From assembly GCA_947566645.1 (NCBI GenBank), contig CANOKL010000004.1, forward strand, positions 1 to 64,000: a stretch of DNA of 64,000 nucleotides. The letters run 5' to 3'. The translations under genes were made by a program, and so were the position numbers. Below, piece by piece: positions 7,987-17,179 of the stretch (its first letter is position 1; each line of letters begins with the position of its first letter). The notes under the pieces are model-generated. The model ran no database searches. It was not told the DNA's origin and saw only the letters and a list, made by a program, of their open reading frames with translations. Source of the stretch: an uncultured Lachnospiraceae bacterium. Lineage in GTDB: Bacteria; Bacillota; Clostridia; Lachnospirales; Lachnospiraceae.

Positions 7987-8832
7987 ATGAGCCTGAAGCT
8001 GTATTATAAGAATGAAAAGCATATTTTTGACGTGAAGGAAGTAAATGGCATTCCATTTCTTTCCTACCCCCTGTTTGAGCGGACCGGGATTGTGAAGCAT
8101 GGATTTTCCACAAGGCTTGGAGGGGTGAGTACCGGATGTTGGTCCTCTATGAATCTAAGCACTACAAGGGGAGATGACCCGGCTCATGTAAAGAGAAACT
8201 GTGAGCTGATGGCAGAGGCGCTTGGCGTCAGGCCGGAGGACTTTACTTATACTCATCAGACGCATACAACGAATGTGGCGGTTGTTAAGGAAGAAGACAG
8301 GGGGTCGCACTTTTCGGAGACAGACGGCATGGTAACGGATGTGCCTGGAATCTGCCTGGTGACCTTTTATGCGGATTGTGTTCCCCTCTATTTTGTAGAT
8401 CCGGTAAGGCGGGTGATCGGTCTCAGCCATTCGGGCTGGCGCGGTACAGTGGGGAAGATGGGAAAGGTAACCATTGAGAGTATGCAGTCAGAATATGGAT
8501 CCAGGCCGGAGGATATTCTGGCTGCCATTGGTCCGTCCATCTGTCAGGACTGCTATGAGGTGAGTGAGGACGTGATTGAGCGCTTCTGCCAGGTTTTCGA
8601 TGAAAACCTGCATCCCATGCTGTTTTACAGGAAAGAGAATGGCAGATACCAGCTGAACCTCTGGGAGGCTAACCGGCAGATTCTTCTGGAGGCAGGAATT
8701 TTAAGGGAGCATATGGCAGTGACCAATGTGTGTACCCACTGCAATCCGGAGGTTTTATTCTCACACAGGAGAACAGGTAACAAGAGAGGAAACTTAAGTG
8801 CATTTCTTGCGCTGAATGAAAATATGGAATAA
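7987..8832 (+). CDS. pgeF: Laccase-domain purine nucleoside phosphorylase (YfiH/PgeF)
   Basis: Multi-copper-polyphenol-oxidoreductase-like fold protein of the YfiH family. Members have shown purine nucleoside phosphorylase/adenosine deaminase activity, and E. coli YfiH also edits peptidoglycan precursors. The zinc-site residues are in THQTHTTNV (about 89), DCVPLYFVDP (about 130), HSGWRGT (about 148) and CTHCNPEVLFSHRR near the C-terminus. Length is 281 residues. It is the last core gene of the run before the MscS gene. Confidence 0.9.
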   Translation: MSLKLYYKNEKHIFDVKEVNGIPFLSYPLFERTGIVKHGFSTRLGGVSTGCWSSMNLSTTRGDDPAHVKRNCELMAEALGVRPEDFTYTHQTHTTNVAVVKEEDRGSHFSETDGMVTDVPGICLVTFYADCVPLYFVDPVRRVIGLSHSGWRGTVGKMGKVTIESMQSEYGSRPEDILAAIGPSICQDCYEVSEDVIERFCQVFDENLHPMLFYRKENGRYQLNLWEANRQILLEAGILREHMAVTNVCTHCNPEVLFSHRRTGNKRGNLSAFLALNENME

Positions 8833-8872
8833 CGGTTCAGATAGTAACACAGACATACGGAGGGAGAGGCTT

Positions 8873-9796
8873 ATGTTATTGATTGCGGAAACAGCGGTTG
8901 TCGAGGAGGCAGCGGCAGCTGCTACGGAGACAGCGGAGAGCGCTGCAGAAGAGGTCGGAAGATTTACAGCATATCTCCAGGAGCATATTCCGGATCTGGT
9001 ATCCTTTGGAATTAAGGTGCTGCTGGCAATTCTTTTTTTCTGTCTGGGACGGATTGTAATCGGATGGATACGCAGACTGGTGAAGCATTCGCTGTCACGG
9101 TCAAAAGCAGATAAAGGTGTGGAACAGTTTGTAGATTCCTTATTAAAATTCGGACTGTATTTCCTCCTGATTTTTTCCATATCCACAAAGTTTGGCGTGG
9201 ATACGGCATCCGTCGCAGCACTGATTGCGTCTGGCGGCGTGGCGCTTGGTCTTGCACTGCAGGGGAGCCTTTCTAATTTTGCGGGCGGCGTTCTGATTCT
9301 GTTGTTGAAGCCCTTTGAGGTGGGGGATTATATTGTAGAAGATACGAACCATAATGAAGGAACGGTGAAGGAGATTCAGATCTTTTATACAAAGCTTAGT
9401 ACCATTGACAATAAGACTATTGTCATTCCTAACGGGATTCTGACCAATAACAGTATCACAAATATGACGGCACAGCCAGAGCGGAGGCTGAATATCAAGA
9501 TCGGAATCACGTACGAGGCAGACCTGAAAAAGGCGAAGGATGTGATTGAAAAGCTCCTTTATGATGACGAATGTGTGATGAAGGATAAGGAGATTGCGGT
9601 ATTTGTAGATGAGCTTTCAGACAGTGCGGTAGTCATTGGGGCCAGGGGATGGGTCAATAATGAAGAATTCTGGCCGACACAGTGGCGGCTTCTGGAGGAG
9701 ATTAAGCTTTCGTTTGACGAAGAGAAGATTGAGATCGCATATCCCCAGATCTCTGTTCATATGTCTACTACTCACGGCCTGGGAGGCCGCTCATAG
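8873..9796 (+). CDS. Small-conductance mechanosensitive channel (MscS family)
   Basis: Membrane channel that releases solutes on hypo-osmotic shock. The 307-residue protein has an acidic N-terminal stretch (about 1-40), membrane segments near 45-65 and 85-105, and the pore-lining TM3 rich in Gly and Ala (ASGGVALGLALQGSLSNFAGG, here about 117-137). The cytoplasmic beta domain follows (VEDTNHNEGTVKEI, VIPNGILTNNSI). The ATG at 8873 follows AGGGAG at 6 bases; a longer reading starting inside pgeF is unlikely. A shared hairpin terminator follows. Confidence 0.92.
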   Translation: MLLIAETAVVEEAAAAATETAESAAEEVGRFTAYLQEHIPDLVSFGIKVLLAILFFCLGRIVIGWIRRLVKHSLSRSKADKGVEQFVDSLLKFGLYFLLIFSISTKFGVDTASVAALIASGGVALGLALQGSLSNFAGGVLILLLKPFEVGDYIVEDTNHNEGTVKEIQIFYTKLSTIDNKTIVIPNGILTNNSITNMTAQPERRLNIKIGITYEADLKKAKDVIEKLLYDDECVMKDKEIAVFVDELSDSAVVIGARGWVNNEEFWPTQWRLLEEIKLSFDEEKIEIAYPQISVHMSTTHGLGGRS

Positions 9797-9821
9797 TAAC
9801 GGTAACTTCATTTTGTAAAAC

Positions 9822-9866
9822 AAAAATGCCGTAAATCCTTATAAAGACAAGGCTTACGGCATTTTC
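9822..9866. terminator. Bidirectional terminator between mscS and tRNA-Thr
   Basis: Strong hairpin AAAATGCCGTAA / TTACGGCATTTT (12 bp, loop 9835-9853) with A-rich left and T-rich right flanks. It can serve mscS on the plus strand and the tRNA on the minus strand. Confidence 0.85.
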
Positions 9867-9873
9867 ATAAAAA

Positions 9874-9946
9874 AGCTGGAAATCGGACTTGAACCGACGA
9901 CCCCTTCATTACGAGTGAAGTGCTCTACCGACTGAGCTATTCCAGC
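9874..9946 (-). tRNA. tRNA-Thr (anticodon CGU)
   Basis: 73-nt gene on the minus strand. The acceptor stem is GCTGGAA/TTCCAGC, the D-arm TAGCTCAGTCGGTAGAGC, the anticodon stem CTTCA/TGAAG with loop CTCGTAA (anticodon CGT, reading ACG), and the T-arm carries GGTTCGAGTCC. The discriminator base is U and CCA is not encoded. It has its own promoter upstream and terminates at the shared hairpin. Confidence 0.96.
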
Positions 9947-9975
9947 ATGTGGCAGTTCTTGCAGTCACAAGTAAT

Positions 9976-10003
9976 ATTATATCGCATTTTGAAAAATTTG
10001 CAA
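9976..10003 (-). promoter_or_regulatory. Promoter of tRNA-Thr
   Basis: On the minus strand: TTGCAA (9998-10003), a 16-bp spacer and a perfect TATAAT (9976-9981). The tRNA 5' end is about 30 bases downstream. Confidence 0.8.
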
Positions 10004-10043
10004 GTGTTTTTTACATATCAAAAAATAATTTTTAGAAAAAGGC

Positions 10044-10070
10044 GTTACTGGTCATGGAGTGAACGGTAAC
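10044..10070. repeat. GTTAC-family palindrome before trkH
   Basis: GTTAC at 10044-10048 and GTAAC at 10066-10070 flank a 17-bp centre containing TCATGGAGTGAACG. It is one of the dispersed intergenic palindromes of this window and lies about 18 bp before the trkH start. Confidence 0.4.
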
Positions 10071-10087
10071 AAAAAGGCATAAGAAAA

Positions 10088-11488
10088 ATGAGACATGTTC
10101 GGATAAAAAATAAAAACAACAATAAAAATATGAGATGGAATACGCTGCGGGTGACAGCTGCAGGATTTTTCGGGGTTATTTTCCTGGGTGCGCTCCTCTT
10201 ATATCTTCCAATTAGTAATAGGGAACCCATTGCATTTGCAGATGCAATGTTTACATCTGTAACATCAGTGTGTGTGACAGGACTGGTTACGATTACGCCG
10301 GCAACCCAGTTTACGTTATTTGGAAAGGTAGTATTGCTTATACTGATTCAGATTGGCGGGCTTGGGGTGATTGCCTGTGCCGCGTTATTTTTTCTTCTTC
10401 TCCGCCGCCGGATTACGCTCAGAGAGAGGGTGGTGCTCCAGGAAGCATATGGGGCGCAGAGGCTCGGCGGAATTGTAGGAATGGTGAAAAAGGTTATCAT
10501 CGGTACCCTTGCAGTCGAAGGGGGAGGCGCAGTGCTGTATGCATTCCAGTTTGTTCCAGAGTATGGTGCGCTGCGTGGAATATGGTATTCTGTGTTTCAT
10601 GCAATTTCGGCATTTTGTAATGCGGGGATTGATATACTGGGGGACAATAGTCTTGCCTCTTATGTGACAAATCCAGTGATCAATGTCACAACGATTCTTC
10701 TGATTATCCTGAGTGGTATTGGATTTACCGTCTGGTTTGATGTATTGGATAATATAAGGGAGTCTGTCCGCCGGGAGGATGGAATGGGAAGATATTTTCC
10801 CAGGCTTAAACTTCACACGAAGCTTGCGGTTGTGACGACACTGATTCTGATCGCGGCCGGGACAGTCTTTATCTTTTTCGCGGAATATCAGAACCCAGAT
10901 ACTATTGGGAATATGAACCTGGGGCATAAGCTTCAGGCTTCTGTGTTCCAGTCGGTTACTACAAGGACAGCAGGGTTTTATACAGTGCCACAGGGGGCGC
11001 TACATACGGAATCAAAGCTGTTTTGTTCTATTCTGATGTTTATTGGAGGCTCCCCTGGGGGGACAGCAGGCGGAGTGAAGACAACCACCCTTGCCATGCT
11101 GTTTCTGGCATGTCTTACTTTTGTACGGGGCGGAAATGATACAGAATGTATGGGGAGGAGGATTTCAGTTGCTAATTTCCGGACAGGCTTCTGTGTGGTG
11201 ATGGTTGCGTTTACTGTATTTATAACCGGGACGATTGCGGTGCTTTTTATAGAACCAGACAGCATTCCGCTTGCAGATATTATCTATGAGACTGCATCGG
11301 CTGTAGGAACAGTGGGGCTTACTGCGGATCTGACGCCCCATCTTTGCAGGACAAGCCAGGTGATTCTGATGATTATGATGTATATCGGAAGACTGGGACC
11401 GCTGTCTCTTGTGCTTACATTTGCAGGAAAGACCCATCCGAGAGATAAGATACGGAGTCTGCCGCAGGAGCAGATTATGGTGGGTTAG
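10088..11488 (+). CDS. trkH: Potassium uptake channel subunit TrkH/KtrB
   Basis: 466-residue integral membrane protein of the Trk/Ktr superfamily, with four M1-P-M2 repeats and a selectivity-filter glycine in each. Visible filter segments are TSVCVTGLVTI (about 59), SAFCNAGID (about 174), TTRTAGFY (about 291) and ASAVGTVGLTADL (about 402). It pairs with the NAD-binding TrkA/KtrA gene 115 bp downstream. The start at 10088 has no good ribosome binding site and the ATG at 10130 is an alternative; neither affects the membrane core. Confidence 0.95.
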   Translation: MRHVRIKNKNNNKNMRWNTLRVTAAGFFGVIFLGALLLYLPISNREPIAFADAMFTSVTSVCVTGLVTITPATQFTLFGKVVLLILIQIGGLGVIACAALFFLLLRRRITLRERVVLQEAYGAQRLGGIVGMVKKVIIGTLAVEGGGAVLYAFQFVPEYGALRGIWYSVFHAISAFCNAGIDILGDNSLASYVTNPVINVTTILLIILSGIGFTVWFDVLDNIRESVRREDGMGRYFPRLKLHTKLAVVTTLILIAAGTVFIFFAEYQNPDTIGNMNLGHKLQASVFQSVTTRTAGFYTVPQGALHTESKLFCSILMFIGGSPGGTAGGVKTTTLAMLFLACLTFVRGGNDTECMGRRISVANFRTGFCVVMVAFTVFITGTIAVLFIEPDSIPLADIIYETASAVGTVGLTADLTPHLCRTSQVILMIMMYIGRLGPLSLVLTFAGKTHPRDKIRSLPQEQIMVG

Positions 11489-11603
11489 TAGTAAGGATGT
11501 GGGAGCAAAATTGTATGGCCTGGAAGAGCCTTGGGGATGCGTAAGGAATATATAAAGGATATATAAGGAAGATATATAAAGAAGATATGTGAAGGGAAAC
11601 TTT

Positions 11604-12248
11604 ATGATGAAAAAACAATTTATTGTCTTAGGTCTTGGAAGCTTTGGCGCCAGTGTTGCTGTTACACTGCAGCGCCTCGGGTGTGATGTTGTAGCAGTGG
11701 ATCATGATATGGAGCGTGTAAATGAGATCGCGGAAAAGGTTACGTATGCCATGCAGGCAGATATAGAGAACCCGGAGCTTTTAAGTTCTCTTGGTTCGAA
11801 GAATTTTGATGGAATTGTTGTGGCTTCTTCGGAGAATCTGGAGGGGAGTATTCTGGCAACCCTTGCAGCAAAGGAGGCAGGAATTCCCTATATCTTATGC
11901 AAAGCGGTTAATGTAAGATATGCAGAGGTGTTAAAGAAGGTTGGCGCAGATGCAATTGTCTTTCCGGAGGAGGAGATGGGAAAGAAGGTTGCGAAGAATC
12001 TGGTGTCGGCGAATCTTGCAGACTGGATTGCCCTGTCGCCGGACTATAGTATCGTGGAGATTGCCACTCCGAAAAAATGGGTCGGGAAATCACTGAAGGA
12101 GTTAGATGTAAGAAAGAATCATGATGTAAATGTCGTGGGCATTAAGGTGGGCGACCAGATTGAGATCACCCCGAATCCAGACCTGCCGCTTAAGGCAGAG
12201 ATGATTCTTATGATCATCGGCGCTGATAAGGCTTTGGAAAAAATATAA
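11604..12248 (+). CDS. trkA: Trk system potassium uptake protein TrkA/KtrA
   Basis: Cytoplasmic gating subunit for the TrkH channel. The RCK-N Rossmann domain shows VLGLGSFGASVA (about 8-19) and the acidic strand end VVAVDHDMERV that binds NAD(H) ribose. An RCK-C ligand-binding domain occupies about 135-214 (VEIATPKKWVGKSLKELDVR). The ATG at 11604 is chosen with AAGGG upstream; a GTG at 11589 is also in frame but poorly placed. At 214 residues this is the single-RCK KtrA form. Confidence 0.94.
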   Translation: MMKKQFIVLGLGSFGASVAVTLQRLGCDVVAVDHDMERVNEIAEKVTYAMQADIENPELLSSLGSKNFDGIVVASSENLEGSILATLAAKEAGIPYILCKAVNVRYAEVLKKVGADAIVFPEEEMGKKVAKNLVSANLADWIALSPDYSIVEIATPKKWVGKSLKELDVRKNHDVNVVGIKVGDQIEITPNPDLPLKAEMILMIIGADKALEKI

Positions 12249-12427
12249 TGCCTGAACATATGGCCTTGTGATATCGGGATATTTGAAAGGATTTTATAAA
12301 GATACTGATATGGAACAGCGTGAAGATGAATTTTTACAGTTGGAGAAAATGAGAAAAAGATGCCGGATTTGGATTAGGAGAAAGAACTGGCAGATTATCG
12401 GGAAGAAGGTATGGGAATACGAATATG

Positions 12428-12464
12428 GTTGACACCAATATTCTTTTAGATTATTGGTGTCAAC
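12428..12464. terminator. Perfect 13-bp hairpin between trkA and the LRR/lipase gene
   Basis: GTTGACACCAATA (12428-12440) and its exact complement TATTGGTGTCAAC (12452-12464) surround an 11-nt loop. No T-run follows on either strand, so it could be a protein-binding palindrome. It lies in the 247-bp gap between two convergent genes, where a termination role is most likely. Confidence 0.4.
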
Positions 12465-12495
12465 TATATGGAGAGCTAAAATAAGTTACATAGCT

Positions 12496-15417
12496 CTACT
12501 TTATTTTAATTTTGGAAGAGGATTTCCTGCCGCTGCCATCTGTAGCTCTTACAGTTATCTTAACAGTTTTTCCTTTCCCGGCTTTCCTGGCTATCACTTT
12601 GCCATATTTGTCAACTCTGGCATATTTTGTATTACTGCTTATCCATGCCAGAGTTTCGTTAGCGCCATCGGATGCCTTTACGTGAGCCTTAAGCTTTATG
12701 GAACCTCCTGCTTTTACGGTTCGTGTCTTTTTGCCGGCTATGTAAATTTTTTTCACTATGCCTTTCATGATTTTAATTTTATAAGTGGCTTTTATACTGC
12801 TACCGTCTTTCGACATTGCGGTGATGGAAACGGTTTTGCCCCTTCCGGTTTTTTTCAAAATAACAGTTCCTTTTCCGTTAACTGTCGCGTATTTCGTGTT
12901 GCTGGATTTCCAGGAAATATTTTTGTCTGTGGCATTGGATGGCAATACTGTTGCCTTTAGGGTGATTTTCTTCCCACTGGCTATTTTGTGTGAAAGACCA
13001 GATAATTTTATTTTCTTCACTTTAACAGGGGGATTATTTGGACTTTGCTGGCTGGTTCCTGTATTTCCAGAATTTGTATTGTCAGGTTTTTTTATTCCAT
13101 CTCTAATAGGAATTTCCATTCCACTTCCATCTGACATTATCTCTTTTTTTGCCTCTCCATTGTCACCCAAAATAAATAAGCGTGCTTGGGATGTCTGAAT
13201 GCTTGTGTCATCTCCAGAAACATTGTTTTTTGGATGGACAGAGCTACTCATCTTCTTACCGTCCGTAAGGTTAACATTGAGGAAGGATTTGCTTTCAACT
13301 ACTGTCTGGTCGTCTGCTCTGACATTTTGGACCACATACTCCATCGTTCCATCGCCGATAGCAGATATATTGAAAGTATATGTATCATTGTCTAGCAAAT
13401 AAATATCTTTCTGACTGCCGATTATGGAAATATAAACTTTATCACTGTTGATATAATCTACGGTATTATTTATTATACTGCCTGCAAATTTCCCATTGGA
13501 ATCATAAATTTCTACATTCACAGGGCAGTGGATGCCCACAAAACCAAGAATTGTTTTTCCAACATCATGAAAGAATTTATTTCGCCGCCATCCGGCAGCA
13601 TCATCTAAAGCTGCTTTTGCCGCATCCCGTGCCTTATACTCAGATAAGGTTTTCTGGGAGCTCAGGTATTCCAGATAGACGGCCTGGTTATGGGCGCTCA
13701 TGCACATTTCCAAATCTTCATAATCATTCCATACATTGCTGTACCAATAGCTGCGGCCAAATTTGTTCCAGGTATTGCCTAATATTGTCCGAGGCAGCCA
13801 GGATACAATATCTTCTGCGTCAGCTATGTTGAAAATACAATGATAGGAATCTGCCTTGCTTTCGGAAAAAAGACCGACATCAGGGCAGGCAAAAGTATAG
13901 GCATAGATCTGGCTCTGCGGAACTTTTTCATCTACTAACCGCCCTGCGAGGATATTTGCCGCTGCTGCACCCCGGCTGAAACCAGTAATTATGAACTGTG
14001 TGTTGGAAAAATCTGTTGTTCCCAGAAAATTTACCATTTTGGAATAGAGGCCATTTGCAGCAGAGGAAAATCCAATATGCTGGCCGGTGGTAATGTTAAT
14101 CCGGGCATCTAAATTGCTGGCCCATTCTACATAATCTTCACTGCCACGTGTAATAATCAACGCCAGGGTTTTCCCATTATTCAGCTTCTTTTTTGCCATG
14201 CCGTAGCCCAGGAATATTCCGTCCCACATATTGTAATCTGTAAGTGAATCTGAGTCTTCGAACCCAAAGCTTTTGAATGTTGCTTTCATATTGGCTTCGC
14301 TGAAAACAGAGTTACACATGGCAATTAAGGTATGGGAAAGCCGGGGATCATAATCCCCGGAACCATACTCGTGCACTTCAAGGGGGAATCCTTCTTCATA
14401 TCCGTCGGGGAAATCATTTCCACAATAGATTCTGTATTGCGGCAGGTCTTCAGAAGATGTGTTATAATGGACAATAACATCTTTATAATAAAATACATAA
14501 TCTTGATTTGGAATGAGAGAATCCAATTCTTTTTTGCTTCCGCCATAGTATATATTTGTTAAATTTCCACAGCTTGAGAATGCCTCAGATTTTACTTCGG
14601 TTAAGCTTTGGGGAAGATATATGCTTGTAAGATTGCTTCCCGAGAACGCATGATGATTAATGTTGGTTACACTTTCCGGAATAGAAATATGCGAGAGAGA
14701 GCTACAGTTTTTAAAAGCCCTTTCCCCAATGATTTTAATTCTTTCAGGAATTACAATGTTGGATAAACTCTTACAGTTATTAAACAGATCCGGCTGTATT
14801 TCTGTTAAATTGGACGGAAGGTCTATGCTTGTCAGTCCAGAACTATAAAAAGTATCAGCTCCTATGAATTCTATGCTGTCCGGGAGGATGATCTGAGTTA
14901 ATCTGCTACAGCCGTAAAATGCAGCTCCTTTGATAGAAGTTACGCTGGATGGAATATTTATTTCACACAAATTGCTGCAGCATTCAAAAGCAGCTGCACC
15001 AATTTCGGTTATTCCATCAGGAAGAATTATGTTAGATAAAGTATGGCAGCCTGAAAATGCGTATTGGCCAATATATGCTACGCTGGATGGGATAGATACA
15101 GCTTCCAGATTACTGCACCCGTAGAATGCAGCCCAGTCAATGCTGGTTACACCTTCTTCTATACAGATGGATGTGATACGCTCCCGAAGGGGATACCATG
15201 GAGCATGGGTTACGCCTCCATTGCCGCCTTCACTCCAGTCGCTTAATTGCATTTTCCCCGAACCGCTGATGGTAAGAGCTCCATCCACCAGCTTCCAGGC
15301 CACCGTATCTTTGCAGATGCCAGATGCAGATGTTTCCTGTGCGGATATGGGCTGCGGAAGCATTATAAATATAGATGTGATGCAGGAAATCAATAAAACC
15401 TGAAAAAATTTTCTCAT
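12496..15417 (-). CDS. Secreted LRR (BspA-type) / lipase-like / Big_2 repeat protein
   Basis: 973-residue exported protein. A signal peptide (MRKFFQVLLIS to about Ala26) is followed by an opening module WKLVDGALTISGSGKM. BspA-type leucine-rich repeats run from about 75 to 315 (units such as IPSSVTSIKGAAFYGCSRL). An alpha/beta-hydrolase-like domain covers about 335-620, with nucleophile elbow GFSRG (Ser about 480), an Asp in IADAEDIVSWLP and a His in MCMSAHNQAVYLEYL, which together suggest a class-3-lipase-like triad. Two lysine-rich Big_2-like repeats end the protein (about 800-973). No LPXTG or membrane anchor is seen. The start at 15417 follows GGGAGGAAAAC, with a strong promoter upstream. 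Substrate unknown; the lipase call rests on the triad pattern only. Confidence 0.85.
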   Translation of the reverse strand: MRKFFQVLLISCITSIFIMLPQPISAQETSASGICKDTVAWKLVDGALTISGSGKMQLSDWSEGGNGGVTHAPWYPLRERITSICIEEGVTSIDWAAFYGCSNLEAVSIPSSVAYIGQYAFSGCHTLSNIILPDGITEIGAAAFECCSNLCEINIPSSVTSIKGAAFYGCSRLTQIILPDSIEFIGADTFYSSGLTSIDLPSNLTEIQPDLFNNCKSLSNIVIPERIKIIGERAFKNCSSLSHISIPESVTNINHHAFSGSNLTSIYLPQSLTEVKSEAFSSCGNLTNIYYGGSKKELDSLIPNQDYVFYYKDVIVHYNTSSEDLPQYRIYCGNDFPDGYEEGFPLEVHEYGSGDYDPRLSHTLIAMCNSVFSEANMKATFKSFGFEDSDSLTDYNMWDGIFLGYGMAKKKLNNGKTLALIITRGSEDYVEWASNLDARINITTGQHIGFSSAANGLYSKMVNFLGTTDFSNTQFIITGFSRGAAAANILAGRLVDEKVPQSQIYAYTFACPDVGLFSESKADSYHCIFNIADAEDIVSWLPRTILGNTWNKFGRSYWYSNVWNDYEDLEMCMSAHNQAVYLEYLSSQKTLSEYKARDAAKAALDDAAGWRRNKFFHDVGKTILGFVGIHCPVNVEIYDSNGKFAGSIINNTVDYINSDKVYISIIGSQKDIYLLDNDTYTFNISAIGDGTMEYVVQNVRADDQTVVESKSFLNVNLTDGKKMSSSVHPKNNVSGDDTSIQTSQARLFILGDNGEAKKEIMSDGSGMEIPIRDGIKKPDNTNSGNTGTSQQSPNNPPVKVKKIKLSGLSHKIASGKKITLKATVLPSNATDKNISWKSSNTKYATVNGKGTVILKKTGRGKTVSITAMSKDGSSIKATYKIKIMKGIVKKIYIAGKKTRTVKAGGSIKLKAHVKASDGANETLAWISSNTKYARVDKYGKVIARKAGKGKTVKITVRATDGSGRKSSSKIKIK

Positions 15418-15456
15418 AAGTTTTCCTCCCTTTATGATTTGAAATGTCTTAAAAAA

Positions 15457-15485
15457 ATTATATACCATACCAGAATTCTTTACAA
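15457..15485 (-). promoter_or_regulatory. Promoter of the LRR/lipase gene
   Basis: Minus strand: TTGTAA (15480-15485), a 17-bp spacer and TATAAT (15457-15462). The start codon is about 40 bases downstream with a good GGGAGG site between. Confidence 0.8.
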
Positions 15486-15740
15486 TAATTTTGGTGAATA
15501 ATACATTTATACTGAGATAGAGCAATGTGATCAGGCATAGACTATATAGATGAAGAGAAACTGGCAGTGTGGCTTATCTGAACTGCCACGGAAAGGATTT
15601 TTCTATGTCCGGCAAACCTTCAGTGCATATGGAAAAAGGAAGGAGTGGCTACAGGATTAATATATTGAAGCAGGAAGGAAGAATTCGGTTTTATGGAAGT
15701 GGAGGAAAGGGCGAGTGGGAAATATTAATGTGACTGCCTA

Positions 15741-15769
15741 TTGTAAGAAAAGCTGTGATATACTATAAT
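15741..15769 (+). promoter_or_regulatory. Promoter of the AAA-ATPase-like gene
   Basis: TTGTAA (15741-15746), a 17-bp spacer and a perfect TATAAT (15764-15769). It gives a leader of about 88 nt before the ATG at 15864. Confidence 0.72.
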
Positions 15770-15863
15770 GATTCTGTAAAGAGCACTTCCGGAACATCCC
15801 CTGCACTGGTATTTCCGGCTGATTTTCCAGAAGCATTCATAAAAGTTTAAGAGGTATAAAAGG

Positions 15864-17030
15864 ATGGGTATTTATCTTAATCCAGGCAATGAAGGATTTC
15901 TTACTTCTGTAAGGTCAAAAATATATGTAGATAAAACAGGGTTGATTCATTATACGAATGAGGTAATTGATACAGAGGATAAGTTCATATGTGTAAGCCG
16001 TCCGCGGCGCTTCGGAAAATCAATGGCAGCTAAGATGCTGGTTGCCTATTATAGCTGTGGGTGCGATTCGTATGAACTATTTCAAGGCTATAGTGCAGCC
16101 GAAGAGCGTACTTTTTATCAACATTTAAATAAATACGATGTGTTAAGAATAGATATGCAGCTTACGCGAAGTACAGCGATAAACGAAGGCCGTCAGGAGA
16201 GACTGACTGCATATTTACAGCAAAAAATAATTGAAGAATTACAACAGGAATATGGAAAGCATTTGTGTGGAACATATCATTCTCTGGCAAATGCAATTCA
16301 GGAGATTACGAAGACTACAGGCCGGAAATTTATTGTAATTATAGATGAGTGGGACTGTATCTTCAGGGAAGAAAAGGAAAATCAGAAGCTGCAGATGGAG
16401 TATATTACTTTCCTGCGAAGTCTGTTCAAGGGAGCAGGAGCGGAGGAATGTATTCATCTTGCATATCTTACGGGAATTCTGCCGATTAAAAAGTATGGTA
16501 CGGAATCTGCGCTGAATAATTTTGATGAATATACGATGGTTAACCCCAAAGGGCTTGCTGATTATGTTGGATTCAAAGAGGATGAAGTGCGTATGCTCTG
16601 TGAAAAATACGGAATGGATTTTCAGGAGGCCAGGTACTGGTATGACGGATATCTCTTTCGTAAAAACATTCATATCTATAATCCCAGATCCATCGTGCAG
16701 GCTATGCTGAATGGAGAGTATGAAAACTACTGGACACAGACAGAAACGTATGAGGGTTTAAAATCCTATATTGATTTGAACTATGACGGACTAAAAGATG
16801 CCATAACTCTGATGATAGGAGGAGAAAAGTGCGAGATTGATGCAAAGAGTTTTCAGAATGACATGACCTCTTTTAAAAGTAAGGACGATATTCTGACATT
16901 ATTAGTGCATCTTGGCTATCTGGCTTATGATAAATATAAGCGAAAGGTATCAATTCCAAATGAAGAAATCAGAGAAGAATTTATCCGTGCAGTTAGAAAC
17001 GGAGGATGGGAGAAAAGCATCAATGTGTGA
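15864..17030 (+). CDS. AAA-ATPase-like protein (PF09820 type), C-terminally truncated
   Basis: 388 residues of the predicted AAA-ATPase family that is abundant in gut clostridia and Bacteroides. Visible are the N-terminal FLTSVRSKIYVDKTGLI, the Walker A-like SRPRRFGKSMAAKML (about 47-61), the acidic strand KFIVIIDEWDCIF (about 155) and the sensor-like AYLTGILPIKKYGTESALN. Full members usually continue another 150-200 residues into a PD-(D/E)XK-type nuclease domain. Here the reading stops right after the linker VRNGGWEKSINV, so the nuclease part is missing. An intact promoter precedes it. Function in the family is unproven; the gene may be decaying. Confidence 0.75.
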   Translation: MGIYLNPGNEGFLTSVRSKIYVDKTGLIHYTNEVIDTEDKFICVSRPRRFGKSMAAKMLVAYYSCGCDSYELFQGYSAAEERTFYQHLNKYDVLRIDMQLTRSTAINEGRQERLTAYLQQKIIEELQQEYGKHLCGTYHSLANAIQEITKTTGRKFIVIIDEWDCIFREEKENQKLQMEYITFLRSLFKGAGAEECIHLAYLTGILPIKKYGTESALNNFDEYTMVNPKGLADYVGFKEDEVRMLCEKYGMDFQEARYWYDGYLFRKNIHIYNPRSIVQAMLNGEYENYWTQTETYEGLKSYIDLNYDGLKDAITLMIGGEKCEIDAKSFQNDMTSFKSKDDILTLLVHLGYLAYDKYKRKVSIPNEEIREEFIRAVRNGGWEKSINV

Positions 17031-17179
17031 TTGAGAAAAGAACCATAGAAGTAAACCGCCAGGTTCTGACACGGATTTCCCATCTAAACACTTGACTGGA
17101 GTATAAGTTATGTACTCAGGAGGTGCGGTTTTTTGCATCTCCTGCTTTACGTATACGGCGTCTCTTTTGATGTAAATTA

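Larger units (their letters stand above)
15418..15863. other. Divergent intergenic region, possibly with gene remnants
   Basis: 446 bp between the minus-strand LRR/lipase gene and the plus-strand ATPase-like gene. It holds a promoter for each (15457-15485 minus, 15741-15769 plus) and a GGCAGT/ACTGCC hairpin near 15560-15585. The stretch 15640-15720 reads as a short protein-like segment with stops and could be a decayed gene, but I do not recognise it. Confidence 0.4.

Noticed and set aside
12250..12427. Possible 40-residue gene (MEQREDEFLQLEK)
   Set aside because: No ribosome binding site or family match; it could be a remnant, but nothing supports translation.
12785..13198. Plus-strand readings opposite the Big_2 part of the LRR/lipase gene
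   Set aside because: Shadows created by the repetitive codons of the minus-strand gene, which has signal peptide, promoter and ribosome binding site.
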